Assembly: GCF_013394795.1 (NCBI RefSeq)
Contig: NZ_JABXYU010000001.1
Coordinates: 1,054,001 to 1,118,000 of the forward strand
Direction: 5' to 3'
From: Leptotrichia sp. oral taxon 223
GTDB taxonomy: Bacteria > Fusobacteriota > Fusobacteriia > Fusobacteriales > Leptotrichiaceae
Length of the DNA stretch: 64,000 nucleotides
Both the position numbers and the translations under genes were made by a program. Shown here piece after piece: positions 9,350 to 18,903 of the stretch (its first letter is position 1; each line of letters starts with the position of its first letter). Below the pieces are notes generated by a model that was given only the letters and a program-made list of their open reading frames with translations, was not told the origin of the DNA and did not search any database.

Positions 9350-9479
9350 TATTTCTTTAAATAATTACAATTCAAATTGTATTCAAAAATCTCAAACAAT
9401 TCTTTTTTTATTAACGAAATTTTGCTTGAGAATTCATTTAATTAAATTATTTTTTATAATTAAATTAAAAATATCGTGA

Positions 9480-9579
9480 TTTTTTTGAAATAAAAACTAC
9501 TGTCTGAGCTTTTTCAAAATATTAAAGTTAAAGTAATAACCTCTATTAAAAAGCGAGTTTAGTTTTTGTTTCAAAAAAA
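9480..9579. repeat. 100-bp MITE-like inverted repeat
   Basis: The left arm (9480-9514) and right arm (9548-9579) are reverse complements over about 32 bp with few mismatches. The outer 20 bp match at 19 positions. The central 33 bp is AT-rich and has no reading frame. It could be a miniature transposable element or a transcript-end hairpin. No flanking target duplication was established. Confidence 0.5.
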
Positions 9580-9599
9580 TGCTTAGACAAGCCAGATTT

Positions 9600-9629
9600 G
9601 CAAAGGGAATGGCGACTGTTCCCCTTTGC
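9600..9629. repeat. Hairpin GCAAAGGGAA / TTCCCCTTTGC
   Basis: The two arms at 9600-9609 and 9619-9629 pair with a single bulged base around GGCGACTG-containing loop sequence. The right arm belongs to the dispersed repeat also found near 19979. In that second copy the left arm is missing, so the structure is not conserved. Confidence 0.45.
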
Positions 9630-9677
9630 TTTATAAAAAAGAAAAAATATATAAATTACAAAAAAAATATTTATTAA
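9608..9677. repeat. Dispersed intergenic repeat, copy 1
   Basis: It begins ATGGCGACTGTTCCCCTTTG and ends in an A-rich tract with ATATTTATTAAC. It is closely matched by 19979-20048 and more weakly, in its second half, by 26523-26575. It lies just downstream of the rsmI stop codon. Confidence 0.55.
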
Positions 9678-9703
9678 CGACCATTCGTTAAAAAAATATA
9701 TTC

Positions 9704-10393
9704 TTATTGATTTTTTAAATAAATACCATCATCATTTATTGCCCTTATAAATAAAACAATCTCTCCCTTAATTGGCTTTTCTTCCAGCTTTTCTATAATT
9801 TCAGAAACATTTCCACGGATTATTTCTTCGTAAATTTTGGTAAGTTCCCTTGTGATTACGACGTAACGTTCTCCCAGATATTCCTTTATATCCTTTAGGG
9901 TTTTCAAAATTCTGTTGGGTGATTCCAAAATTACGATTGTCCGCTCTTCTTCCTTTAATTTATTGAAAAGTGTCTGTCTGCCTTTTTTTTTTGGTAAAAA
10001 GCCTTCGTATGCCATTCTTCGCATATCCAGTCCTGAAATGCTTGCACCTGTTACAATTGACGAGGCTCCTGGTATTCCGACAACTTTTATCCCAACCTTC
10101 AGAATCTCATTTACCAGCTCAAAGCCAGGATCTGAAATACATGGCGTTCCAGCGTCTGTTACAAGCGCAATTGTTTTCCCATCTTTTAGAAGATTAATAA
10201 TGTTTGTGATTTGATGAAGCTTATTATGCTCATGGTATTGGTACACTGTTTTCTGGATTTCGTAGTGGGAAAGAAGTTTTTTTGTAACTCTTGTATCCTC
10301 CGCAAAAATATAATCAACTTCCTTCAAAACTTTTACCGCTCTAAAAGTTATGTCCTCTAAATTTCCAATTGGTGTACCAACAACATAAAACAT
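9704..10393 (-). CDS. rsmI: 16S rRNA (cytidine(1402)-2'-O)-methyltransferase RsmI
   Basis: The 229-residue protein starts FYVVGTPIGNLEDIT and contains AEDTRVTKKLL, TDAGTPCISDPG and GEIVLFI, all hallmarks of RsmI in the tetrapyrrole-methylase fold. It 2'-O-methylates C1402 in the 30S decoding centre using SAM. Many homologues run to about 280 residues. This one ends right after the core fold, so the usual C-terminal helical tail is absent, probably as a lineage feature. It follows ctpA by 48 bp. Confidence 0.92.
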   Translation of the reverse strand: MFYVVGTPIGNLEDITFRAVKVLKEVDYIFAEDTRVTKKLLSHYEIQKTVYQYHEHNKLHQITNIINLLKDGKTIALVTDAGTPCISDPGFELVNEILKVGIKVVGIPGASSIVTGASISGLDMRRMAYEGFLPKKKGRQTLFNKLKEEERTIVILESPNRILKTLKDIKEYLGERYVVITRELTKIYEEIIRGNVSEIIEKLEEKPIKGEIVLFIRAINDDGIYLKNQ

Positions 10394-10441
10394 ATATTTC
10401 TCCTAATTTTTAATTTCTTTTCTTAATTTTTCTGCTTCCTA

Positions 10442-11761
10442 TTATTTTTTTCTTTTTCCTGTTCCTGCTATTTTTTTATTCATTTCTTCAATTGCTCTTT
10501 TTAACTGAACATCTCCTGCCGAAATAATCTTTTTAGCTTCTTCTGCACCTTTATCTTTTATAATAATATCTTCAATTTCTTTTTCCCTGTTTTTTCTAGC
10601 CTGCTCACTGTCATTTGCGTATCCTTTCAATGCAAGCAGTTCTTCCATTTTCACTTCTATATCCGGTTCAATTCCTTTTTCATGAATGTAGTTCCCTTTT
10701 GGTGTAAAGTATTGGGCAATAGTAAGTTTTATGGCATCTTCCGTTCTTAAAGGTATAACTTGCTGAACGATTCCTTTTCCAAATGTCTTTTCTCCAATGA
10801 TTGTACCACGTTTGTAGTCTTTAATTGCACCTGTAACAATTTCTGACGCACTTGCGCTTGCTTTGTTTGTCAATACGATTAATGGGAAATTACCTAGATT
10901 TTTTGAAGTTCTGTTATAGTTTCTCTGCTGTCCATTTTTATACTTCAAGTAAACAATTAAATCTTCTTTTACAAAAAGTGAAGCTATATCTTGCGCTTCT
11001 TGCAGTGATCCTCCCGGATTAGAACGCAAATCCAAGATTAATCCCTTCATTCCTTTAGCCTGTAAATCTTTAATGGCTTTCTCAACTTCAGCTCCAACAT
11101 GATTTCCAAATCTTAACAAGCTCACATAACCGATATTGTTTTCAAGCATCTTGCTTTCTACCATTTCCAGCTTAATTTTCGCTCTTGTCAATGTGAATTT
11201 CATTGGATCCTTTTTGCCTTCCCTAACTACTTCTAAATCAACTTTTGTACCTTCCTTGCCCTTCAAAAGCTTTACAGTTTCATTTGCTGTAAGAGGTAGG
11301 ATATCCTTTCCATCGACTTTTATAACTTTATCTTTTATTTTAATTCCTACTTTTTCTGCCGGGCTTCCAATAAATGGCGAAATAACTTCAAGAGCTTCTC
11401 CTTTTTTCTTGCTGATGCTCATTCCAACTCCAACATATTCCCCTTCCATGTCTTCAGAAAAATCTGCCAGATCCTCTTTGGACAAGTATTCAGAATAAGG
11501 ATCCTTAAGCCTGTTTACAACTCCTGCAACAGCCCCTTCATAAAGCTCCTTTTTACTTGGAGTAGCTTCCTTTCCAACATAATTATTTTCAATAATATTT
11601 ATTACATCCACAATTCTGTTCAATTCTGTTGCATCTTTTGAATATCCGGCACTTGTATTTTTGTCATTTCTTGCTGTCTTTATTATAGTAGTTGCCGCAA
11701 ATAAAGGCATACCTACCAATACTAATCCCAACACTGCCTGCACTATTTTGTTCTTTTTCAT
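10442..11761 (-). CDS. ctpA: C-terminal processing peptidase (S41 family)
   Basis: The 439-residue protein has an N-terminal membrane anchor or signal (6-24), a PDZ domain (about 105-195) and an S41 protease core. The SASASE motif gives a predicted catalytic Ser304. GEKTFGKG gives the partner Lys329, 25 residues later as in D1 protease. It would trim C-termini of envelope proteins in the periplasm. The C-terminal tail is lysine-rich. It sits upstream of rsmI on the same strand. Confidence 0.9.
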   Translation of the reverse strand: MKKNKIVQAVLGLVLVGMPLFAATTIIKTARNDKNTSAGYSKDATELNRIVDVINIIENNYVGKEATPSKKELYEGAVAGVVNRLKDPYSEYLSKEDLADFSEDMEGEYVGVGMSISKKKGEALEVISPFIGSPAEKVGIKIKDKVIKVDGKDILPLTANETVKLLKGKEGTKVDLEVVREGKKDPMKFTLTRAKIKLEMVESKMLENNIGYVSLLRFGNHVGAEVEKAIKDLQAKGMKGLILDLRSNPGGSLQEAQDIASLFVKEDLIVYLKYKNGQQRNYNRTSKNLGNFPLIVLTNKASASASEIVTGAIKDYKRGTIIGEKTFGKGIVQQVIPLRTEDAIKLTIAQYFTPKGNYIHEKGIEPDIEVKMEELLALKGYANDSEQARKNREKEIEDIIIKDKGAEEAKKIISAGDVQLKRAIEEMNKKIAGTGKRKK

Positions 11762-11853
11762 TTCTCCTCCTAAAATATACTTAAACAGTCAACTGCAAGA
11801 TTTTACAATTAACCATTGTATTTAAATAAACTCTTTTAAATATTACTTTAATT

Positions 11854-12591
11854 TTATGGATATCTTAATAACATTAAAAATTCTTTATTTCCCTTTGCAC
11901 CTTTTATTGGCGAATCTTCTACACCAGCCAGTTCATATCCACATTCCTTTGAAAAGGAAATTATTTTTTTTATGGCTTCATCATGATATTCTTCATTTTC
12001 CACAACACCATTTTTGCCAATTTTTTCTCTTCCAACTTCAAATTGAGGCTTAACTAACATTACAATTTTTCCATTTCTGTCAAGAAATTTCTCAAAATAT
12101 GGAATAACCTTTGTCAAGGAAATAAAAGAAACATCAATTACAATGAAATCCACCTTTTCATTCCCAATATCCTCTTCCTTCAAATCCTTTATGTGTATTT
12201 CCTCCAATGAAACAACTTTTTCATTATTCCTCAATTTCCAGTCAAGCTGATTTTTTCCAACATCAACGCTATATACACGCCTTGCCCCATTCTGCAATGC
12301 ACAGTCTGTAAATCCGCCTGTAGATGCCCCAATATCAAGCACCAATTTATCACTAAAATCCAAATTCCATGCCTTTATAGCTTTTTCCAGCTTTAATCCA
12401 CCACGGCTGACATATTTTAATTTGTCTTTAATACGAATATTCAGCTCATCATTGTCCTTAAACATTGTTCCAGCCTTTGTTACAACCTGCTCATTTATAA
12501 TAACGTTTCCAGCCATTATTTCCCGCTTGGCTTTTTCCCTTGTTTCAAAAAACTCCCGCTCTACCAGGATTAAATCCAGTCTTTTTTTCAT
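11854..12591 (-). CDS. tlyA: TlyA family rRNA 2'-O-methyltransferase
   Basis: The 245-residue protein has an N-terminal S4 RNA-binding domain (KKRLDLILVERE, residues 1-60) and an FtsJ-like methyltransferase domain with the SAM motif DIGASTGGFTDC. TlyA enzymes methylate 16S C1409 and/or 23S C1920. Older annotation calls them hemolysins. Length and order match the family. It is 92 bp upstream of ctpA. Confidence 0.92.
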   Translation of the reverse strand: MKKRLDLILVEREFFETREKAKREIMAGNVIINEQVVTKAGTMFKDNDELNIRIKDKLKYVSRGGLKLEKAIKAWNLDFSDKLVLDIGASTGGFTDCALQNGARRVYSVDVGKNQLDWKLRNNEKVVSLEEIHIKDLKEEDIGNEKVDFIVIDVSFISLTKVIPYFEKFLDRNGKIVMLVKPQFEVGREKIGKNGVVENEEYHDEAIKKIISFSKECGYELAGVEDSPIKGAKGNKEFLMLLRYP

Positions 12592-12773
12592 TGCTTTCTC
12601 TTTCCAGTTTGTAATAAATAAAAGATAACTTATAATAAATCATATCCCTTATTTTTCTATTTATTTTTTATTACTAAAATCATATTTACAAAAAATAATT
12701 CATAAACTTATTTATTTTACCATATTTTAAGCCATTTTTCAAATTTTTAAGCAAAGATGGACAGAGCAAAAAG

Positions 12774-12803
12774 AAAAAATCACAGCCAGATATAACTGCG
12801 ATT
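12774..12803 (-). terminator. Rho-independent terminator of the DUF212 gene
   Basis: On the minus strand an AATCGCAG / CTGTGATT stem (one G-U pair, arms 12796-12803 and 12778-12785) is followed by TTTTTT. It lies 18 bp after the stop at 12821. Confidence 0.7.
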
Positions 12804-12820
12804 AATCCTGAAAATATTTT

Positions 12821-13282
12821 TTAACCTAATATGTATCCTTTGAATAAAAACCCTATGACAACTCCAAGAACGCTTCCCCAAAATACTTCCAACGGCGTAT
12901 GTCCAAGAAGCTCCTTAAATTTTTCATTAATTATTTCTATACCGTCGTGATGTTCAATGGCTTCCACTAATGTATTCAAGGCTTTTGCATGTTTCCCGGC
13001 CTGCTGTCTTACTCCTGTCGCATCATATAAAACAATTCCTGCAAATACCATCGAAATTGCAAATTCGATTGAACTGAATCCTTTTAGCAAAAATACACCT
13101 GTTACAAGGGAAACAACTGTCGAAGCATGGGAACTTGGCATTCCGCCAGTCTGGATAAGTCTTGCCCACTGAGGTTTCTGTCCCTTGAATACAGGAAAAA
13201 AAACTTTATAAAACTGTGCTGAAAAGCATGAAATAGCCGCAACATCAAGAAGCCTGTTACCAAACAGTATTCCTCCACTCAT
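12821..13282 (-). CDS. Divergent PAP2 family protein (DUF212, YuiD-like)
   Basis: The 153-residue membrane protein carries TGGMPSSHAS, QQAGKHAKALN and LGHTPLEVFWG, characteristic of the DUF212 branch of acid phosphatase/vanadium haloperoxidase-like proteins. Three to four hydrophobic segments are visible. It probably acts on a lipid phosphate, but no activity is established for the family. It ends the yhbY-rnj gene run. Confidence 0.88.
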   Translation of the reverse strand: MSGGILFGNRLLDVAAISCFSAQFYKVFFPVFKGQKPQWARLIQTGGMPSSHASTVVSLVTGVFLLKGFSSIEFAISMVFAGIVLYDATGVRQQAGKHAKALNTLVEAIEHHDGIEIINEKFKELLGHTPLEVFWGSVLGVVIGFLFKGYILG

Positions 13283-13312
13283 TTATTTTTTCCTCTCTAT
13301 TTTCCTTAAAAT

Positions 13313-13651
13313 TTATCTTTTATTTCCTTTACTTTTTCTAAATTCATTAAATTCAGGCGTAATTTTTGCATCCTTTGTAGTCTTAGGCTTGAAAAATATT
13401 AACACATTTCCTATTTTATCTACAAATACTGATTTTGTTTTTTGAGCAACTTCCGCTGCCATCTCCCTGTCAAATTCAACTGATGAATTTTGCAGAATTT
13501 TGACTTTTATCAATTCTCTTTTTTTCACAACTTCGGCAATTGACTTTAGAACATTCTCATCAATTCCATCTTTTCCGATTCTTACAATCGGATCCAGATT
13601 ATGTGCCAATTTCTTTAAAAAAGCTCTCTCCTTGCTTGAAAGCTGTATCAT
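13313..13651 (-). CDS. yhbY: YhbY/CRM-domain RNA-binding protein
   Basis: The 112-residue protein consists of one CRM domain (SSKERAFLKKLAHNLDPIVRIGKDGID) plus a short basic tail. YhbY proteins associate with pre-50S ribosomes. It starts 3 bp after the RNase J stop codon, so the two are almost certainly co-translated. Confidence 0.9.
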   Translation of the reverse strand: MIQLSSKERAFLKKLAHNLDPIVRIGKDGIDENVLKSIAEVVKKRELIKVKILQNSSVEFDREMAAEVAQKTKSVFVDKIGNVLIFFKPKTTKDAKITPEFNEFRKSKGNKR

Positions 13652-13654
13652 TTT

Positions 13655-15532
13655 CTAAACCTCCATTATAATCGGTAAAATTATAGGCTCCCTGTCTGTT
13701 TCCTTGTTTAGGAACTCTCCTACTTTTGCCCTTATTCTCTGTTTAATTTTGCCTATTTCTTTTATTCCTTCGTTTTCCATACTGCTAAGTTCCAGTCTGA
13801 CTAGCTCTTTTGTCTCGGACAACAGTTTTTCAGCATCTTTATTGTACACAAATCCACGAGTTACAAGTTCCACCTGTTTATTGAACTTTCCATTTCTATA
13901 TTGAGAAATCGAAATAATAACTATCCCATCATCAGCCAGATTTTGTCTGTCTTTCAATACGGCATTCCCAATATCCCCAATTCCAAATCCATCAATGAAC
14001 GTTGCGCCGCTAGGCACTTTTCCCACGTTTCTAAATTGACTTTTGGATAATTCCAGCTTTGCTCCATTTTCTGACAAAATAACATTTTTTTCAGGAACTC
14101 CAACAGCCATTGCCAGTTCCTTATGTTTCTTTATCATTGCATATTCGCCATGCACCGGCAAAAAGAACTTAGGTTTTACAAGATTTATCATCAGCTTCTG
14201 CTCTTCCTGACAGCCATGCCCTGATACGTGTATCCCGATTCCTTTTTCAAATACAACACTTGCATCACGTTTCATAAGCTGATTTATATTTTTAGTCGCA
14301 GCCTTCTCATTTCCTGGAATAGGCGTTGCCGAAATTACAACTGTGTCCCCTTCCCTTAGCGAAATATATTTATGCGTTCCGTTTGCTATTCTTGAAAGTG
14401 CTGCAAGCGGTTCCCCTTGTGTTCCAGTACATAAAATAAGCACCTTGTCAGCTGGATATGTTTCAACTTTATCAATATCAATCATTATATCTTTTGGTAT
14501 TTTCAAATATCCAAGGTTTGAGCAGATTTCAAAGATTTTTACCATGCTTCTTCCGTCAATTGCGATTTTTCTTCCATGTTTTGTCGCAATATTTACGATT
14601 TGCTGTAATCTATGCACGTGTGAGGCAAATGCAGCCAAAATAATTCTTCCATCAGCTTTTGAAAATTCATCCTTCAAACTTTCCCCAACTGTTCTCTCCG
14701 ATGGCGTAAATCCAGGAATTTGTGCATTTGTACTGTCTGAAAGCAGTAAATCTACACCTTCCTCACCTAGCTGGGCCAATCTTCCAAAGTCAAATCCTTC
14801 CCCATCAACTGGTGTCAAGTCAACTTTAAAATCTCCAGAGTGCAAAATTGTTGCCGCAGGAGTTTTTATACAAATTGCATAACAGTCTGCGATACTGTGC
14901 GTTACGCTTATAAATTCCACTGTAAAGTATTTTGATACTTTTAAAATCGTTCTGCCGCTAATTACTTTTTCTTTTGGAAGTTTTGCATCTTTTTTCTCAA
15001 ATTTTGCCTTCGCAAGTGCAAGTGTCAGTCTTCCCCCGTACATAGGAATATTTTCTGTCCCTAATTTTTGGTAGAAATAAGGGATTGCCCCTATATGATC
15101 TTCGTGTCCGTGTGTCAAAAGCAAGCCTTTTATTTTGTGTCTATTTGACTCCAGATATGAAAAGTCTGGAATGATGACATCTATTCCCAAATGCTCATCT
15201 TCAGGGAAAGTGAGCCCTGCGTCCACCACAATAATTTCATCCTTATATTGAAAAGCTGTCATATTTTTCCCGACTTCCTCAATTCCTCCAAGCGGGATTA
15301 CGTACATTTTCTCTTCTTTTTCTTTTCCGTCAACTTTTCTGTCTATGTGTCTATTCCTGTCGTTCACTCTTGGAATATAACGTATTTCATTTTTTTCATC
15401 TAAATGTCTTCGGTTCGTACTTTTCCTTCTAAATCTTTTCATTCCTGATTTTATTTTATTAATATCTTCCTTTTTTGAAAAATTTCTTTTAAAAGTTTGA
15501 TTTCCGAACTCAGCTTTTTCTTTTTCTGACAT
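13655..15532 (-). CDS. rnj: Ribonuclease J
   Basis: The 625-residue protein has a metallo-beta-lactamase core with HGHEDH (residues 141-146) and a beta-CASP domain. RNase J is a 5'-3' exo- and endonuclease in mRNA turnover and rRNA processing. The first 75 or so residues are a lysine/arginine-rich extension not found in the Bacillus enzymes, whose sequence starts near the MYVIPLGG segment at 76. A start at that later Met is possible, but the long form has a good ribosome site (GGAGGTG 6 to 8 nt upstream of ATG 15532). Confidence 0.93.
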   Translation of the reverse strand: MSEKEKAEFGNQTFKRNFSKKEDINKIKSGMKRFRRKSTNRRHLDEKNEIRYIPRVNDRNRHIDRKVDGKEKEEKMYVIPLGGIEEVGKNMTAFQYKDEIIVVDAGLTFPEDEHLGIDVIIPDFSYLESNRHKIKGLLLTHGHEDHIGAIPYFYQKLGTENIPMYGGRLTLALAKAKFEKKDAKLPKEKVISGRTILKVSKYFTVEFISVTHSIADCYAICIKTPAATILHSGDFKVDLTPVDGEGFDFGRLAQLGEEGVDLLLSDSTNAQIPGFTPSERTVGESLKDEFSKADGRIILAAFASHVHRLQQIVNIATKHGRKIAIDGRSMVKIFEICSNLGYLKIPKDIMIDIDKVETYPADKVLILCTGTQGEPLAALSRIANGTHKYISLREGDTVVISATPIPGNEKAATKNINQLMKRDASVVFEKGIGIHVSGHGCQEEQKLMINLVKPKFFLPVHGEYAMIKKHKELAMAVGVPEKNVILSENGAKLELSKSQFRNVGKVPSGATFIDGFGIGDIGNAVLKDRQNLADDGIVIISISQYRNGKFNKQVELVTRGFVYNKDAEKLLSETKELVRLELSSMENEGIKEIGKIKQRIRAKVGEFLNKETDREPIILPIIMEV

Positions 15533-15584
15533 TTAGCAAGCACCTCCTTCTTTTAATTTTTTATATTTATTTAATCTCCATATT

Positions 15585-17558
15585 TTATCTGTTTGCCAGT
15601 TTTTTATTATTATTTGCTTCCTGCTGTTTTTTCTTTTCTTCGGCTTCTTTCTTTTTCAGCATTTCTTGCTGAGTTTTCTTAATAACGTATTTATCTCTGT
15701 ATTTCAGTATAAATTTAAGTGCCACATTTCCAGAAGCTACTCCCCCGTATCCTCCACCTTCTACAATGGATACAAATACAATTTGAGGGTTGTCTGATGG
15801 AAAATATCCTGCAATCCATGAGTGATTATCTCCAAAACCCGAGTTTTGTGCCGTCCCTGTTTTTGCAGAAACTGGATAACCGCCAATCCTTAACAGTTTT
15901 GCAGTCCCTCCATAACCGCTTACAGGCAATCTTAAAGCATTCTGCAATAATTTCAGATTTTTGGGGCTGATATTTAATTTTCTTACAACTTTTGGAGCAT
16001 TATTTTCAACTTTTCCTGAATAAGTTACAAATCTGTCCACAACTGTAGGTTTTAACTGAACCCCATTATTCGCAATAGCCTGATAGGCAGAAGCGATTTG
16101 AATAGGAGTTACCAATACATACCCTTGCCCTATTGACATATTTATCAAATCCCCAGGCAGCCATCGCTGATCCTGTTTTTTCTTAAATCTTTTTTTCTTC
16201 CATTCAGGGCTTGGCAAAGTCCCAGACAATTCTCCTGGAATATCAATTCCAGTTTTAGATCCAATTCCAAATTCTTTGGCGTATTTTACTATATTTTGCA
16301 CTCCGGCTTTCTGGGAAAAAACATAATAATACGTATTTACAGATTGCTCAATAGATTTTGCAAAGTTAGTTATCCCGCTCCCATGTTTATGTGAATCTCT
16401 GAATATCAGCTTTCCATATCGATATTGCCCTGTTGAATTTACTGTTGCATATGGCGAAATTCCTGATTCCAGAATCCCTGTCCCAGTTATTGCCTTAAAA
16501 GTAGATCCTGGAGGATAAAGTCCAGCAATACCTTTATTTACAAGTGGCTTTGCCTTTGAATTTACTAGTTCACTCCACTGATTATCGGGTATTCTTGAAC
16601 TTAATAAATTTAAACTGATTTCAGGATTGCTGACAAATGTAATAATTTTCCCAGTTTTTGCCTCCATTGCAATAAAAGCTCCGCTTTTTCCTGAAAAAGC
16701 GTCTGTCATATATTTTTGCAACTCCATATCAAGTGATAAATAGACGTTTTTCCCTGCGACACTTTCAGTTGTTTCCATTTGTCTTATAACATTTCCCTTG
16801 GCGTCAACTTCGACATTTTCCTTTCCATCTTGTCCTTTCATTTCCTTGTCATAAGAACGTTCCACACCTTTTTTCCCAATCAAGTCACTATTTCTGTAAC
16901 CTTCTTTTTCCAAATCCTTAAATTCCTTTTCACTGATTGGCTTTACATATCCAATCACGTGTGAAGCTAGAGAGTCTTCAGGATAATATCTCTTGTTATA
17001 CTCAACTATATCAATTCTGTCATTATCAATTTTTTCAATTGCCCTTAATGCAACTTGTTTTTCCAAATCTTCGATAACAAGAATCCTTTTATCCGTTCCC
17101 ATTCTTTGCTGCTTAAAAAATCTGTCAATCAAATAATCAACTTGATAACCTGTAATCTGACTTATTTTGTTTATATCAGTTATCGTTTCCTTTATACGCT
17201 CTGCAACTGCTTTTCGTTCTTGCGAAAGTCTTGCATCTATCTGTTCTTCCGTCATATTCTTTATTTCTTTTAATAACGCCACGTCTTTTGGACTCAACGG
17301 TTGTGTATGCAAATGAATTACTTGATAACCTGTTGTATTTTTCGCAAGTAATTTCCCTTCCCTGTCATAGATTTCTCCACGTGTAGCTTTTATTACATTG
17401 GTTCTAATTCTGTTTTGTAACGCCTGTTCTGCATACTCAGACGCATCTAATACCTGTAATATAAATAATCGTGCTACCAATAGTAAAAAAACTGTTCCCA
17501 CAAGAACAAGAAAAACTATAAACCGTATATTTTTTTCTTCTTTATCTAATTCTCTCAT
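15585..17558 (-). CDS. mrdA: Penicillin-binding protein 2 (transpeptidase)
   Basis: I place the start at ATG 17558, preceded by GAGGGA, giving 657 residues. A TTG 21 bp upstream is weaker. An N-terminal membrane anchor is followed by a PBP dimerisation domain and a transpeptidase domain with PGSTFKA (catalytic Ser near 352) and KTGTAQ. This is the elongation-specific wall cross-linker, acting with RodA and MreB in the periplasm. It lies 52 bp upstream of rnj and just after rsfS. The C-terminal 30 residues are K/E/Q-rich. Confidence 0.93.
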   Translation of the reverse strand: MRELDKEEKNIRFIVFLVLVGTVFLLLVARLFILQVLDASEYAEQALQNRIRTNVIKATRGEIYDREGKLLAKNTTGYQVIHLHTQPLSPKDVALLKEIKNMTEEQIDARLSQERKAVAERIKETITDINKISQITGYQVDYLIDRFFKQQRMGTDKRILVIEDLEKQVALRAIEKIDNDRIDIVEYNKRYYPEDSLASHVIGYVKPISEKEFKDLEKEGYRNSDLIGKKGVERSYDKEMKGQDGKENVEVDAKGNVIRQMETTESVAGKNVYLSLDMELQKYMTDAFSGKSGAFIAMEAKTGKIITFVSNPEISLNLLSSRIPDNQWSELVNSKAKPLVNKGIAGLYPPGSTFKAITGTGILESGISPYATVNSTGQYRYGKLIFRDSHKHGSGITNFAKSIEQSVNTYYYVFSQKAGVQNIVKYAKEFGIGSKTGIDIPGELSGTLPSPEWKKKRFKKKQDQRWLPGDLINMSIGQGYVLVTPIQIASAYQAIANNGVQLKPTVVDRFVTYSGKVENNAPKVVRKLNISPKNLKLLQNALRLPVSGYGGTAKLLRIGGYPVSAKTGTAQNSGFGDNHSWIAGYFPSDNPQIVFVSIVEGGGYGGVASGNVALKFILKYRDKYVIKKTQQEMLKKKEAEEKKKQQEANNNKKLANR

Positions 17559-17616
17559 AAATTCCCTCTTCATTTCCAATACATTGATTATTTTAACAAA
17601 TTATTTTAAAAAATGG

Positions 17617-17970
17617 CTATTCTCCATCATTTTCTTCATTCACGCCATTATAAAAATCATCTAATCTGTAATATTCCCTTGCATCCTTGCTAAACACGCT
17701 GACAATTAAATCCCCTGCGTCAATAAGAACCCAGTTTGCCTCTTCAAGTCCTTCCACGCTTTTCACATTATCAAGGCTCTTCTTTATATCAGTCGCTATC
17801 GCTTCAATATTTCTGGAAGAACTCCCAGTACACAAAATCGAATAATCAAAAAATGGTGATTTCCCTCTCATGTCATACACCTTTATATCCTGTGCCTTTT
17901 TATCTTCCATAATATTAATTATCTCTTGAACTTCTTTTTCATAATTATTATTTACTTCGCTCATTCTCAA
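17617..17970 (-). CDS. rsfS: Ribosomal silencing factor RsfS
   Basis: The 117-residue protein matches the RsfS/Iojap/YbeB fold (QDIKVYDMRGKSPFFDYSI, then WVLIDAGDLIVSVF and AREYYRLDDFY). It binds uL14 on the 50S subunit and blocks subunit joining in stationary phase or starvation. The start is TTG 17970 or the ATG two codons later. It precedes mrdA by 58 bp. Confidence 0.92.
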   Translation of the reverse strand: MRMSEVNNNYEKEVQEIINIMEDKKAQDIKVYDMRGKSPFFDYSILCTGSSSRNIEAIATDIKKSLDNVKSVEGLEEANWVLIDAGDLIVSVFSKDAREYYRLDDFYNGVNEENDGE

Positions 17971-18152
17971 AAATTTCCTTTCTTTTTTTACATTATTTTT
18001 TATTAATTCTATTTCAACTTTTTATTTTAAACTTTTTTATTTATCAAAATTTTACAAAAAAATTATTATAATGCCACTACTAAAGTATATTATATTATAT
18101 TATATATTTGACTAATTTTCAATTTATTTCTCAATTTTATCAAAATAAAAAA

Positions 18153-18866
18153 TTACATATAAAAATTGGCAATAACTCCACACACCACAATTGCCGCAGT
18201 TTCTGCCCTCAAAATACGTTTTCCCAAACTGATTTCTATCGCCTTATTATTTTTTAAAAAATCAACTTCCTCTTGTGTGATTCCACCTTCCGGGCCAATT
18301 ATGTATAAAATATTTTTATCTTCTTTTTTTATTATTTCTGACAATGATTTTGATTCACCACTATTTTCATAAGCAAATATTATTTTATCATATTTCTGAT
18401 AATCAATTTCTGTCAGTTTTTTTACAGGTGTAATTTCAGTAAATTTTACCCCCCTGCATTGTTTCAGGGATTCCCTTACAACTACATCCCACTTTTCCTT
18501 TTTTTCACTAATTTTTACGACAACTCTTTCGGTTTTTAAGGGAATTATCCTATTTACTCCAATTTCTGTCAGTTTCTGTATTGCCATATTCATTTTATCA
18601 TTCTTCAAAATTCCCATTGCAACATCAATATTTACATTTAAGGAGTATTTGTCTTCTTTTTTTCCCAATATTTTTACAGCGACTTCCTTTTTTGAAATTT
18701 CGGCAATTTTCGTAAAATATTCATATTCTCCATCAATTATCCGCAATTCATCGCCTATATTTAGACGATAAACATTCTGAATGTGATTACAGTCTGACTT
18801 TTCCTTTATCAAAATTTTCCCATTATTTTCATCAATATTTTCTTTTTCCGCTATTACAGTCAACAA
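18153..18866 (-). CDS. rsmE: 16S rRNA (uracil(1498)-N3)-methyltransferase RsmE
   Basis: The 237-residue SPOUT enzyme has a PUA-like N-terminus (NHIQNVYRLNIGDELRIIDG) and the knotted C-terminal SAM site (IGPEGGITQEEV, SLGKRILRAETA). It methylates U1498 of 16S rRNA. The start is a TTG pair with GAGGTG 8 nt upstream. It directly follows ruvB. Confidence 0.92.
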   Translation of the reverse strand: MLTVIAEKENIDENNGKILIKEKSDCNHIQNVYRLNIGDELRIIDGEYEYFTKIAEISKKEVAVKILGKKEDKYSLNVNIDVAMGILKNDKMNMAIQKLTEIGVNRIIPLKTERVVVKISEKKEKWDVVVRESLKQCRGVKFTEITPVKKLTEIDYQKYDKIIFAYENSGESKSLSEIIKKEDKNILYIIGPEGGITQEEVDFLKNNKAIEISLGKRILRAETAAIVVCGVIANFYM

Positions 18867-18903
18867 TAGCTTTTCACCTCATTTTTTTATTTAAATTTTT
18901 ACA

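Larger units (their letters stand above)
9116..9703. other. 588-bp intergenic region with hairpins and repeats
   Basis: No gene was recognised. It contains a perfect 8-bp hairpin at 9326-9349, a 100-bp inverted-repeat element at 9480-9579, a hairpin at 9600-9629 and one copy of a dispersed repeat at 9608-9677, each listed separately. Confidence 0.6.
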
